DNA of 64,000 bases from Commensalibacter oyaizuii (GCF_029953265.1 NZ_JASBAO010000001.1:62001-126000), one strand, 5' to 3'. Counted from the stretch's first letter, positions 8,442 through 16,885 are shown. Notes: a model not told the origin generated them from the letters alone. Numbers and translations are program-made.

Positions 8442-8476
8442 AAAAACAGTCTTCTTTCGTTTCAAAGACTGTTTTT
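8442..8476. terminator. Bidirectional terminator between MFS gene and ccmE
   Basis: AAAAACAGTCTT (8442-8453) pairs with AAGACTGTTTTT (8465-8476) across an 11-base loop. The A/T flanks give a T-tract on both strands, so it can end both the MFS transcript (plus) and the ccmC-D-E transcript (minus). Confidence 0.88.
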
Positions 8477-8489
8477 ATTATTAAGCTAT

Positions 8490-8981
8490 CTAAGGTTTTG
8501 TCATGTGATTCCACGTGGCAGCATCGGGCGGTGGGCCATATTTAGGGTCCCATTTCCCGTTTTTACGCAAGGCCTCGGCAACTTCTTTGGGCATATAGGT
8601 TTCGTCATGCTTTGCCAATACCTCATTAGCGTTAAATATATTATCTTTTCCTAATGAGCCAATGGCAATAACACTTTGTCCTTCGCGAAACAAATCGGGC
8701 AGTACACCTGTGTAATGGACTTCAATTGCGGCTTGTCCGTCTGTAATTTTAAATTGAGCAGTGGGGGTTTGACCTGTGCGGCTGTACTGTAAAGAATGCG
8801 CAACAACCATTCCCCCCAACCGAATGGTCGTTCGTGCTGGGGTTGGGTGATTAATAATTTGGGAGGGTGCTTTGAAATAGACCAAATTGCTTGAAAATGC
8901 AGATAAAACCAAGGTGATGGCCACAGCAATCCCAAGCATGCAACTTAGGACAATCCATAACCTTTTGGTTTTACGCTTCAT
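8490..8981 (-). CDS. ccmE: Haem chaperone CcmE
   Basis: Counting from the ATG at 8981 the protein is 163 residues, typical for CcmE. It has one N-terminal membrane anchor (about 8-29), an OB-fold periplasmic domain, and the covalent haem-binding motif HDETY with H125 and Y129. CcmE receives haem from the CcmABCD complex and passes it to CcmF. The longer frame opening at 9020 is less likely: 8981 gives the usual basic start MKRKTKRL and overlaps the end of ccmD by 11 bases, a common coupling in ccm operons. The C-terminal tail is short and rich in proline and lysine. Confidence 0.95.
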   Translation of the reverse strand: MKRKTKRLWIVLSCMLGIAVAITLVLSAFSSNLVYFKAPSQIINHPTPARTTIRLGGMVVAHSLQYSRTGQTPTAQFKITDGQAAIEVHYTGVLPDLFREGQSVIAIGSLGKDNIFNANEVLAKHDETYMPKEVAEALRKNGKWDPKYGPPPDAATWNHMTKP

Positions 8982-9129
8982 GACAAGATTTGGAATTTTG
9001 CTGTGTCTGTTGAAGAGCAATTAATTTTTTCTGTGCTCTTTTTAAACGTGTCCATGAATGTATAGCAAGACTGCTGATACAAATAACTGCTATGCCATAG
9101 GCAGCGATAATATAAGGTAAGTGGGTCAT
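8971..9129 (-). CDS. ccmD: Haem exporter accessory protein CcmD (small ORF)
   Basis: A 52-codon ORF lies between ccmC and ccmE on the same strand. It encodes MTHLPYIIAAYGIAVICISS..., one membrane helix (about residues 5-24) followed by a basic, charged tail with HSWTRLKRAQKKL. Position, size and topology are those of CcmD, which stabilises the CcmC-CcmE interaction. The sequence is too divergent in this family for a stronger call. It starts 8 bases after the ccmC stop and overlaps ccmE by 11 bases. An alternative 84-codon frame on this strand (8978-9232) overlaps the end of ccmC and has no such features. Confidence 0.88.
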   Translation of the reverse strand: MTHLPYIIAAYGIAVICISSLAIHSWTRLKRAQKKLIALQQTQQNSKSCHEA

Positions 9130-9137
9130 GGATAGAA

Positions 9138-9866
9138 CTAGATCCTATCATCTTGAGTTGAAGAAATAAGTAAGTGACGAATTTGATGTTCAATAATGGC
9201 CGCGCGCAATCGATAAAATACCAAGGCAACAAATCCTAATGCAAATCCAATTATACAAAAAAACAAAGGCCACATCATAGATAAAGTAATAGAAGACGCA
9301 TGCGTAAAACTGAAAGTGCTGGGTTGATGCAAAGTGTTCCACCAATTCACGCTAAATTTAATAATGGGCAAATCAAAAACGCCAACCAATGCTAAAATAG
9401 CAGCGGCTTTATAACCTTTTTGTTGATCGTCAAAAGCATGTAACAAGGTGATATGCCCTAAATATAAAAAAAATAAAACCAAAACTGAGGTAAGGCGAGC
9501 ATCCCATACCCACCATGTACCCCACATTGGTTTTCCCCATAAAGAACCTGTAATCAAGCACAAGGCCGTAATGGTTGCACCAATGGGGCTGATCTCCGCG
9601 GCGGCCAAATCAGCCAAGGGATGTCTCCAAATCAGGGATAAGAGGGCGCAAATGGCTAAAGCAAAATAACCCCCACTTGCCAAAATAGCCATAGGGACAT
9701 GAAGATACATTATTCGAACACTATCCCCTTGTTGCCAGTCAGCAGGAGCGAAAAATAATCCCCCTATGATGCCAATTAAGGAAATAATAAGTGCACTTGT
9801 CGTAACCCAAGGTTGAGCTTTGGTTGTAAAGCGTAAGAATACACCTGGATTAGCCAATCGATTCAC
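9138..9866 (-). CDS. ccmC: Haem ABC exporter permease CcmC
   Basis: The protein shows six hydrophobic segments and the haem-handling WWD motif LWGKPMWGTWWVWDARLTS (about residues 109-127 from the start chosen), preceded by the conserved YLHVP histidine (H56). CcmC loads haem onto CcmE. The frame is open from an ATG at 9983 (281 aa), but the first 39 residues look unlike the family. I favour the GTG at 9866, which gives a 242-residue protein starting MNRLANPGVFLRF, a usual CcmC N-terminus. No ccmA or ccmB gene lies upstream, so the ABC ATPase and second permease must be encoded elsewhere. ccmC begins the ccmC-D-E unit. Confidence 0.94.
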   Translation of the reverse strand: MNRLANPGVFLRFTTKAQPWVTTSALIISLIGIIGGLFFAPADWQQGDSVRIMYLHVPMAILASGGYFALAICALLSLIWRHPLADLAAAEISPIGATITALCLITGSLWGKPMWGTWWVWDARLTSVLVLFFLYLGHITLLHAFDDQQKGYKAAAILALVGVFDLPIIKFSVNWWNTLHQPSTFSFTHASSITLSMMWPLFFCIIGFALGFVALVFYRLRAAIIEHQIRHLLISSTQDDRI

Positions 9867-10035
9867 GATGAATCGAAAAGATTTTTTCGAGGGGATAGAC
9901 AATATGATTTCCGTTGGTGAATAGCTGCATAAATCAAAATATAATGTATTAATACAAGTAGAGTATTTATTTTTCAATTTCAAAAATGCAGACCATAGGA
10001 ATATTCAGTTTAATTTGTTTCACCTATGATATAAA

Positions 10036-10050
10036 TAATAATCATTAATA
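10036..10050. promoter_or_regulatory. Fur-like box between ccmC and yciI-like gene (candidate)
   Basis: TAATAATCATTAATA matches the 15-base Fur consensus TGATAATCATTATCA at 12 positions and lies 27 bases before the ATG at 10077. The surrounding DNA is AT-rich, so chance similarity is possible. Confidence 0.3.
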
Positions 10051-10076
10051 ATTTTTTAATAACAAGGAACCGAAAA

Positions 10077-10373
10077 ATGTTATTTGCAGTTATGTGTACG
10101 GATAAACTGGGTTGTTTCGAAACCAGAATGGCGGTACGTCCTGAGCATCTGGTGTATTTGAAAAAATATGAAAGTCACATAAAGATTTGTGGTCCTTTGT
10201 CCAATCACGACGGCAAGAGCTGTGGTTCTTTGATTATTATCGATATGGAGAATCAAAGCGCAGTAGAGCAGTTTGCTCAAAACGATCCTTACGCCAAGGC
10301 TGGTGTATTTGAAAGTGTTATTATTCGCCCATTTAGAATGATCGGATATGAAGGAAAAATGTTGGAAACATAA
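10077..10373 (+). CDS. YciI-like family protein
   Basis: The 98-residue protein has the small ferredoxin-like fold pattern of YciI: an N-terminal strand MLFAVMCTDK, the segment RPEHLVYLKKYESHIKICGPL, and the C-terminal pattern NDPYAKAGVFESVIIRPF. The conserved D-P-Y near the end is the usual YciI hallmark. Members are small cytoplasmic proteins, mostly of unknown role. The start ATG at 10077 is preceded by AAGGAACC. It lies 28 bases upstream of the propeller/Hint gene on the same strand and may be cotranscribed with it. Confidence 0.88.
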   Translation: MLFAVMCTDKLGCFETRMAVRPEHLVYLKKYESHIKICGPLSNHDGKSCGSLIIIDMENQSAVEQFAQNDPYAKAGVFESVIIRPFRMIGYEGKMLET

Positions 10374-10401
10374 TCTATTATCTAGTGAATGAGAGATAAA
10401 G

Positions 10402-11856
10402 ATGAGACTGAGTTATATTAATCAAGTGGATTTACCTGCAGATTTTACTTATGATGGGTATAAAATTGGCGGATTATCTGGGATCGATTATGATCCCGTT
10501 ACCGATACTTATATTGCTCAATCAGATATCGGGGCTGACGGGAAACCTGCTGCAGTATATACATTTAAATTTACAGGATTGTATGACTCAAAAAGCAATC
10601 CTGGCATCCAATTTGAAAAGACACCTATTGATCTAAGCGGGATTAACGATGTTGAATCAATCAGAATGGATCCCAAAGGGGACGGTTTTTGGGTAACAAC
10701 TGAAGAAACAGTGCCCAGTATTTATCATTATCATGCAGATGGTACTTATACAAAATCAGAAAAGGTTCCAGATAATATAAAAACTGCTTCACAACCTAGT
10801 AAGAATTTAAAAGGATCTACATTTACCCCTGATGGGTCTTATTTTGTATCTTTGGAGCGTAATTTAACAAAGGATCAAACAGGTTATACACGTATTACAA
10901 AATTTAACATAGATGGGGATGTAATTGCTCAATATGCTTATTATACGGATCGCCCTTCTACGGTCGGGGCAACCAGTAATGGCATTTCAGAAATATTAGC
11001 TATTGATAATGATCGTCTATTAGTTTTAGAACGAGGGTACAACGATCAGCAAGATCCTTTGACGGGACAATCTGTAACGCGTGTGCGGATCTATGAGATT
11101 GATCTTAATCACGCGCAAAACGTGATGAATATTTCTAACTTGACTTCTGATAATACTACATTGGTTGATAAAACCTTGGTTTTTGATTCAATGAGTCCAT
11201 CTATTAATGGCTTATTAAATACTTCTGAAAATCGTTTTGATAATATTGAAGGAATGGCCCTAGGACCCAAGCTTGCTGACGGACGGGATACGTTGGTTTT
11301 GGTTTCTGATAATAATTACAATATCAATCAAAACAAAACTCAATTTGTAAGTTTGGCCTTTGGAACAGGATTACATTATCTTAATCAATTAGATTTACCA
11401 TTTAATTATACATATACAGATTTAAGTAGTGGTGCAACTTATCAGATTGGGGGATTATCTGGAATTGATTATAATCCCCAAACAGATACCTATCTAGTAG
11501 AAGTTGATCATCAGCCTGGGATGGATCAAAGTATTGTTTATGAAATTAAATTAACAGGATTATTTGATCAAAATGGTAATCCTAATATTGAGATCTTAAG
11601 GGTGGTGCCTTTATTTAATGCCCAAGGAGGAAAAATTTACGATGCTGAATCCATTCGTTGGGATCCAAAAGGAGATGGTTTTTGGATAACGACTGAAGAA
11701 ACCGTTCCCAGTATTTATCATTATCATACAGATGGATCTGTTAGCAAAATTGCTGTTCCTGACAATATTGTAACTGGCGTGCAAAGTAATTTAGCCTTGA
11801 AGGGGCAACATTCGCCCCAGATGGATCCTATTATGTCTCTTTGGAACGAAATTTAA
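10402..11856 (+). CDS. Esterase-like phytase-family propeller protein, 5' part of a frameshifted gene
   Basis: This 484-codon frame encodes one full repeat (about residues 1-315) and most of a second (from about 325) of the 'esterase-like activity of phytase' type. Both repeats share GGLSGIDY, ESIR.DPKGDGFW and TTEETVPSIYHYH. Comparison of the repeats shows that reading should pass from ...LALKG into A-TFAPDGSYYVSLERN, but one base is missing in the GGGG run at 11802-11805. The frame therefore goes into 17 unrelated residues and stops at 11856. The remainder (11841-13376) continues in the next frame with a Hint domain. No signal peptide is visible. Catalytic activity is unproven for this family. 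Confidence 0.85.
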   Translation: MRLSYINQVDLPADFTYDGYKIGGLSGIDYDPVTDTYIAQSDIGADGKPAAVYTFKFTGLYDSKSNPGIQFEKTPIDLSGINDVESIRMDPKGDGFWVTTEETVPSIYHYHADGTYTKSEKVPDNIKTASQPSKNLKGSTFTPDGSYFVSLERNLTKDQTGYTRITKFNIDGDVIAQYAYYTDRPSTVGATSNGISEILAIDNDRLLVLERGYNDQQDPLTGQSVTRVRIYEIDLNHAQNVMNISNLTSDNTTLVDKTLVFDSMSPSINGLLNTSENRFDNIEGMALGPKLADGRDTLVLVSDNNYNINQNKTQFVSLAFGTGLHYLNQLDLPFNYTYTDLSSGATYQIGGLSGIDYNPQTDTYLVEVDHQPGMDQSIVYEIKLTGLFDQNGNPNIEILRVVPLFNAQGGKIYDAESIRWDPKGDGFWITTEETVPSIYHYHTDGSVSKIAVPDNIVTGVQSNLALKGQHSPQMDPIMSLWNEI

Positions 11857-13376
11857 TTCAAGATCAAACAGGATATTCGCGGATTACAAAATTCGATCAA
11901 AACGGAAATGCAGTTGCACAATATGCGTATTATACGGATCGTCCTTCCACTATTGATGCCAGCAGTAATGGGATCTCTGAAATCTTAGCTTTGGATAATA
12001 ATACATTATTGGTAATGGAGCGGGGGCACAATAGCACCCAAGATGGTACAACTGGGGCATCAACCAATCGAGTACGTATTTACAAAATTGATTTAAAAAA
12101 TGCTCAAAATGTTTTAAATATTGATAGTTTAAATTCCGATAATACAACATTGCTGGATAAGACATTAGTATTTGATTCAATGGATCCTATAATCGTCAAT
12201 GAGTTAAATACAACGCAAACGCGTATTGATAATCTAGAAGGAATGACGCTGGGCCCAAAACTTCCAGATGGTCGTCAAACTGTTATCTTGGTTTCTGATA
12301 ATAATTTCAATCCATCGCAATATAAAACACAGTTTATTAGCTTTATTTTAGATGATGGGGATGCATGTTTTTTGCCAGGAACTTTTATCAAAGCACAGCA
12401 AGGATTGGTGCGTGTTGAGGACATTATTCCTGGTGATTTGGTTTATAGTTTAGAGCAAGGGACATGGCGATTACGTCAAGTCATATGGACGGGTATGCAA
12501 ACGGCTCAAGTTTGTTCAGACTGTTTTGATGATATGGCAGGATATCCCGTATGTATTAGAAAAGATGCAATTGAAGAAGGAGTTCCGTTTGCTGATTTAT
12601 ATGTAACAGCAGAACATTGTATGTGGTTTGATGATTATTTTGTACCAATACGGATGTTGGTGAATAATAAGACGATTTTCTATGATCGCAACATTAAGAC
12701 CTATGATTATTATCATATTGAAACAGATAAACATACGGTTATTATGGCCAATGGTGCCTTATCAGAAAGCTTTTTAGATACAGGCAATCGCCATTATTTT
12801 ACAGCCAAAACAGCTTTTGCCACAGGGAAAATTAAAGTAAAAACATGGGATCATGACGCAGCATTCCCTTTAATTACGAAAGGTGGAAATGCCGAACAAA
12901 TTTTTAACCGTTTAAATAAACGTGCTGATATGTTGGGTATAGGTCTTGTCGAGCAGCCGTTGGCTAAAACAGATTATCCAGATTTACATTTAATTACAAA
13001 TCAAGGTGAAATTTTGCGTCCTATTGAGAACTACAAAGAAAAGGCGGTTTTTGAATTACCCGCTGATGTACATTATGTGCGTTTGATGTCACGTACCTAT
13101 CGCCCTTGTGACGTCCACGGCCCTTTTGTTGATAATAGACATGTATTGGGTGTACTGGTTGGGGATATTGTATTAGAAAATGCAAGTCAAGATCAAAAAA
13201 ATTATTCCCATTTATTTAGTCAGGAATTATCAGGATGGTTACCAAAAGCACAATTGGGTATAGGGCGGTGGACATCAGGTGATGCCTATATCCCATTGCA
13301 AAAGGAAGATATAGGTCATTTTTCCAAATTATCTTTACAAATTTTAGAGGCTGGTCCCTATTTAATACAGAATTAA
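11841..13376 (+). CDS. 3' part of the frameshifted gene: end of second phytase-like repeat plus Hint domain
   Basis: The 511-codon frame begins inside the second propeller repeat (ERNLIQDQTGYSRITKFD matches the first repeat's ERNLTKDQTGYTRITKFN). It passes into a Hint_2-type domain starting DACFLPGTFIKAQQG, with the presumed nucleophile Cys codon at 12366-12368, the GDLVY strand and a TAEH motif (VTAEHCMWFDDYFVPIRML). A further segment of about 150 residues follows. Hint domains of hedgehog and intein type can cleave the peptide bond before the cysteine; whether this subfamily does so is not established. With the frameshift repaired the whole gene would be about 990 residues (10402-13376). 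No good ribosome site supports independent translation of this part. Confidence 0.85.
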   Translation: MERNLIQDQTGYSRITKFDQNGNAVAQYAYYTDRPSTIDASSNGISEILALDNNTLLVMERGHNSTQDGTTGASTNRVRIYKIDLKNAQNVLNIDSLNSDNTTLLDKTLVFDSMDPIIVNELNTTQTRIDNLEGMTLGPKLPDGRQTVILVSDNNFNPSQYKTQFISFILDDGDACFLPGTFIKAQQGLVRVEDIIPGDLVYSLEQGTWRLRQVIWTGMQTAQVCSDCFDDMAGYPVCIRKDAIEEGVPFADLYVTAEHCMWFDDYFVPIRMLVNNKTIFYDRNIKTYDYYHIETDKHTVIMANGALSESFLDTGNRHYFTAKTAFATGKIKVKTWDHDAAFPLITKGGNAEQIFNRLNKRADMLGIGLVEQPLAKTDYPDLHLITNQGEILRPIENYKEKAVFELPADVHYVRLMSRTYRPCDVHGPFVDNRHVLGVLVGDIVLENASQDQKNYSHLFSQELSGWLPKAQLGIGRWTSGDAYIPLQKEDIGHFSKLSLQILEAGPYLIQN

Positions 13377-13402
13377 AAATGCTAACTCATTTATTATTCA
13401 CT

Positions 13403-14158
13403 TTATGATGCTTCATCAGCCCATGGGATTAATTTTTTGGTAATAATCGTTACTAATCCCCATAGGCTGAGGGTGAAGACAGATAAAATAAATAAAGCTG
13501 CAAACATTAAATCTGTCTGAAAACGGCTGTTAGCTGTTTGCATTAAAAATCCCAGCCCAGAGGACGCACCAACCCATTCTCCAACAACAGCACCAATGGG
13601 TGCAATCGCTGTTGCAATACGCAACCCCGAGGCAAAAGCAGGAAGTGCTGCGGGCAGACGTATAAAACAAAGTTGCCTGATGGGGGATGCGTTCATGGTT
13701 TTACCTAAATCTAGCCATCCTTGGGGGGTGCGGTTCAATCCATCGAAAAAGGCCGAGGTTACTGGAAAAAAGATCATAATAATGGTCATAACAATTTTTG
13801 ATTTTATTCCAAACCCAAACCATAAAACCAATAACGGTGCTAGGGCAAAGGTAGGAATAGATTGGCTGATTAAAATAATGGGCATGAACCATTGGCGTAT
13901 AAAGGGAACCATCGTCATTAATAAGGCCAAAATCATTCCCAAAATACATCCAAAAATTAATCCCAATATGGTTTCATAGAAAGTGACCAAGCTCATATTC
14001 CATAAAAGCACAGCGTTGGTTTTCATAGCAACGAAAACAGAAAAGGGGGAAGGTAATAAATAGTCGGGAATACCCAGAAAAATATGGGAACATTCCCATA
14101 TTATAAACAATCCAATAATCATGATAGGAAGACGAAAATAAGGATGATTTATAAACAT
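13403..14158 (-). CDS. ABC transporter permease, NitT/TauT type (ThiX-like)
   Basis: The 251-residue protein has about six membrane segments and the BPD_transp_1 coupling loop with G-x3-IRLPAALPAFASGLRIA. The stretches ISQSIPTFALAPLLVLWFG, FFPVTSAFFDGLNRTPQG and APIGAVVGEWVGASSGLG resemble permeases assigned to uptake of thiamine pyrimidine precursors (ThiX), but aliphatic sulfonate and nitrate permeases are close relatives. The start codon shares its A with the stop of the ATPase gene (TAATG at 14156-14160), so the two are coupled. No substrate-binding protein gene is adjacent. The substrate is therefore uncertain. Confidence 0.88.
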   Translation of the reverse strand: MFINHPYFRLPIMIIGLFIIWECSHIFLGIPDYLLPSPFSVFVAMKTNAVLLWNMSLVTFYETILGLIFGCILGMILALLMTMVPFIRQWFMPIILISQSIPTFALAPLLVLWFGFGIKSKIVMTIIMIFFPVTSAFFDGLNRTPQGWLDLGKTMNASPIRQLCFIRLPAALPAFASGLRIATAIAPIGAVVGEWVGASSGLGFLMQTANSRFQTDLMFAALFILSVFTLSLWGLVTIITKKLIPWADEAS

Positions 14159-14898
14159 TACGAAGAGCTTTTTTGGATTAACAAGGTCAGTAAATCAGCT
14201 TGGGTTTGCTGCACAATTGGGTCATTGGGATGGCGGGGGATTGTTCCATCTATTGGGGGAATAGTATATATTTGAACAGGTTTTCCTGCTAAAATTTGAA
14301 TATGCTCACCTATACGGCAAGCTTCAAAAGGATCGTGGGTGATTAAAATAACAGTTTTCCCTTGTAACAACTTTACAGTGTAATCTTGCATTTTAGTACG
14401 TGTCACACTGTCCAGGGCTGAAAATGGTTCATCCATTAAAACCACAGGTCGGTTTTCATATAGGGTTCGTGCCAGTGCAACACGTTGACGCATTCCACCT
14501 GATAATTGAGATGGATATTGATGTACAACGTCGACCAGCCCTACTTGTTGTATGATTTGTTTTGCGCGGTTTTTATCTGGTTTTACAGCACGTAATTTAG
14601 ATCCCAACGTAACGTTATGCAAAATCGTAGCCCAAGGCATCAACAAATCTTGTTGTCCCATATAACTGATTTGTCGGGGCAAAGGCAAAGTGTTATCCCA
14701 AGTAATTTTCCCTTGGGATATGGGGATAAGACCTGCAATCATTTTTAATAAACTGCTTTTTCCAACGCCGCTGGAACCCAATAAAATATTAAATTTTCCG
14801 CCTAAAAATTGAGTGCAAAGATTGGAGAAAATGTCACGATTTTGAAAGGATAAATGCAGGTTTTGGATAGAAATGGTGGGGGGACAAGCGTCAGTCAT
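14158..14898 (-). CDS. ABC transporter ATP-binding protein, NitT/TauT type (ThiZ-like)
   Basis: The protein has all ABC ATPase motifs: Walker A LLGSSGVGKSS, Q-loop YMGQQDLLMPW, signature LSGGMRQRVALARTL, Walker B PVVLMDEPFSALD and the H-loop VILITHDPFEA. It would energise the permease encoded by the next gene. I choose the ATG at 14898 (246 aa) over the frame start at 14934 because it overlaps the stop of the glycosyltransferase gene as ATGACTGA, and the extra 12 residues upstream are read from inside that gene. The C-terminal ~45 residues follow the short pattern of this subfamily. Confidence 0.92.
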   Translation of the reverse strand: MTDACPPTISIQNLHLSFQNRDIFSNLCTQFLGGKFNILLGSSGVGKSSLLKMIAGLIPISQGKITWDNTLPLPRQISYMGQQDLLMPWATILHNVTLGSKLRAVKPDKNRAKQIIQQVGLVDVVHQYPSQLSGGMRQRVALARTLYENRPVVLMDEPFSALDSVTRTKMQDYTVKLLQGKTVILITHDPFEACRIGEHIQILAGKPVQIYTIPPIDGTIPRHPNDPIVQQTQADLLTLLIQKSSS

Positions 14899-16885
14899 AG
14901 AATTTATTTTTTTGGGCAAAGGGTTTAGTAACATATGGTGGAAAGGCTAGTTGATAATCCATTCCTCGTTGTAGGGATAGGTTGGGATTATAAAAAGGAT
15001 CATGATCGTATAATTGATGCCATTGATGACGTATGGATATCATTTCCTGACGCTCTTTTCCTGCTCTTTCTCCTGTGTAATGATTGCCTAAGGACAAGGA
15101 TTCATAATGGATTAATCGGGCATGTTGACATTGGATAATACGAAAATTTTCTTGACGTAATCTAAGGCAAAAATCGATGTCATTATAAGCAATTTCATAT
15201 TTTTCATTAAAGCCCTGTATTTTATTATAGGCACTGCGCCTGATAACCATACAGGCCCCTGTAACTGCGGAAACATCATGATCGTAATTCAGGATATCGT
15301 AATTATTATTTTTAAACCGTCCTGCATGCTCACATACACTGGCAGCTCCCATAATAATGCCCCCATGCTGTATTTGTCCATTTGGATAGTATAATTTTGC
15401 CCCTACAGCACCAACGGTTGTGTCTTGCATATGTCCCATCATGAAATGCAGCCATTGTGGATCTTTAGGTTGAATATCATCATTAACGATGGCAATAAAC
15501 GGGGATTGACTGTGTTGAATGCCGTAATTGCAGCTTTTTGAAAAATTGAATTTTTGCTCTTTTAACCACAACACCTTTAGATTTTTATTGACCAATAAAG
15601 GACGTAGCCAAAAACGTTGTTTTTTGGTCAGTGGGGTTGATTGTGAAATGACTAAAACAACTTTAAAATTAGGATAATCCGTGTCGGTAAGGACAGAGTG
15701 GATACAGTGATAAATAGTTTTAGATTGAATGGTGGTTGGAATGACGAGAGTAATGGGTTCTTGGTCTGATGAAAACTGAATTTCAAAAGGGAATTTCGTT
15801 TTTTGTATATAGGTTTCCCATGGGTATTGTTGTAATTCTTTTTGCGTGATTTTCTTGGTTTCTGCTAAAATTTGTGGTGTTGGCGGCGTGTGACGATGAC
15901 TAAGAATAAAAGGGATATGACGAACGGAAAGATGTTGGTTATAAATATATATGGCTAAGGCCAAACGATGGGCATATGCCGACTGAAAAGGAGTAGAGTG
16001 AATTTTATGAAAAGCCTGTATAATATCTTGGCGGACGACCCAAACATCTTGGGTTAACAGGCCACTCAACAGAACTGGAAAACCAACATCAGGTTTAAAA
16101 AGGGGACGAGTGCGATGTTGATACAAGTTAATTTCATCAGAATCTGCGTAAAGGGCTGCTGGGAAATTATATCGTGCTGCTTGGTCAGCGAAAACCATTA
16201 AAGCATGGGGCGACAGTATTTCATTATTTTGTATGATAGCAACGTAATTAATTTTGCTCTTTGTTTGTTGAAGGCTGGCCCATTGATCACCAATGGATTG
16301 GGCTGTTCGTTGATCTTTGGCATTTTGAGGTGCATAAAGTCGGATATGAATATCAGGTAATTTTTGAAAATATATACTTTGTTGTAAAGCAATTTTATCC
16401 TGGCTTGTCCATTGATCGTAAAATTTACACCAATGCGTATAAGATAAATAAGTTCCAGTCTGTGTACAATTTTGATTAATCGCTATGCGCAGTCGTTTTG
16501 TCAGCTGCAAAGGAGAGCCAATCAATGCTTTTAAAATGCGAGTGGGTTTTAGAAAACCAAGAAAGCATGCCGCTTTAATACGTGAAAGTGGATAAAGCGT
16601 TAATTGGTAACTTTCGATAGATAGATCGCCACCATGGTGATGAATGGGGTTAACTCGTACTTTATCGCATTCTTTGGCAATAAAGGTTATTCCAATTTGC
16701 CATGACGCCGGTAAAGAAGGATGATTGTGGATAAATAGGGTTTCTTCCCAAATATTGCTATCATAATGGTGTAAAGATGCTAGTAAAGGAATATGTTGTT
16801 GATTCTTATCGTTGTTTTTCACCAAAATTAGGCACCATCGATTTTGATGTTTAGGGCATACAGAATGTTCTAAGATGGGTGCCAT
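14891..16885 (-). CDS. Glycosyltransferase family 2 protein
   Basis: The 664-residue protein has a C-terminal GT-A domain (from about residue 375): the nucleotide-binding start PITLVIPTTIQSKTIYHCIHSVL, a DxD-like metal site in VNDDIQPKDP, and the acceptor region GACMVIRRSAYNKIQGFNEKY with DIDFCLRLRQ. The N-terminal ~370 residues are less clear; they resemble the N-terminal half of large two-part glycosyltransferases and contain AALYADSDEINL, itself like a degenerate GT2 DxD region. Such enzymes extend O-antigen or capsule polysaccharides. The gene overlaps the ABC ATPase gene by 8 bases, an unusual partnership. Confidence 0.85.
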   Translation of the reverse strand: MAPILEHSVCPKHQNRWCLILVKNNDKNQQHIPLLASLHHYDSNIWEETLFIHNHPSLPASWQIGITFIAKECDKVRVNPIHHHGGDLSIESYQLTLYPLSRIKAACFLGFLKPTRILKALIGSPLQLTKRLRIAINQNCTQTGTYLSYTHWCKFYDQWTSQDKIALQQSIYFQKLPDIHIRLYAPQNAKDQRTAQSIGDQWASLQQTKSKINYVAIIQNNEILSPHALMVFADQAARYNFPAALYADSDEINLYQHRTRPLFKPDVGFPVLLSGLLTQDVWVVRQDIIQAFHKIHSTPFQSAYAHRLALAIYIYNQHLSVRHIPFILSHRHTPPTPQILAETKKITQKELQQYPWETYIQKTKFPFEIQFSSDQEPITLVIPTTIQSKTIYHCIHSVLTDTDYPNFKVVLVISQSTPLTKKQRFWLRPLLVNKNLKVLWLKEQKFNFSKSCNYGIQHSQSPFIAIVNDDIQPKDPQWLHFMMGHMQDTTVGAVGAKLYYPNGQIQHGGIIMGAASVCEHAGRFKNNNYDILNYDHDVSAVTGACMVIRRSAYNKIQGFNEKYEIAYNDIDFCLRLRQENFRIIQCQHARLIHYESLSLGNHYTGERAGKERQEMISIRHQWHQLYDHDPFYNPNLSLQRGMDYQLAFPPYVTKPFAQKNKFYD

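Noticed and set aside
8978-9232. 84-codon minus-strand ORF between ccmC and ccmE
   Set aside because: Overlaps ccmC by nearly 100 bases and is out of frame with the CcmD-like ORF, which has the right place, size and topology.
14935-15138. 67-codon plus-strand ORF
   Set aside because: Antisense to the glycosyltransferase C-terminal coding region, no recognisable features.
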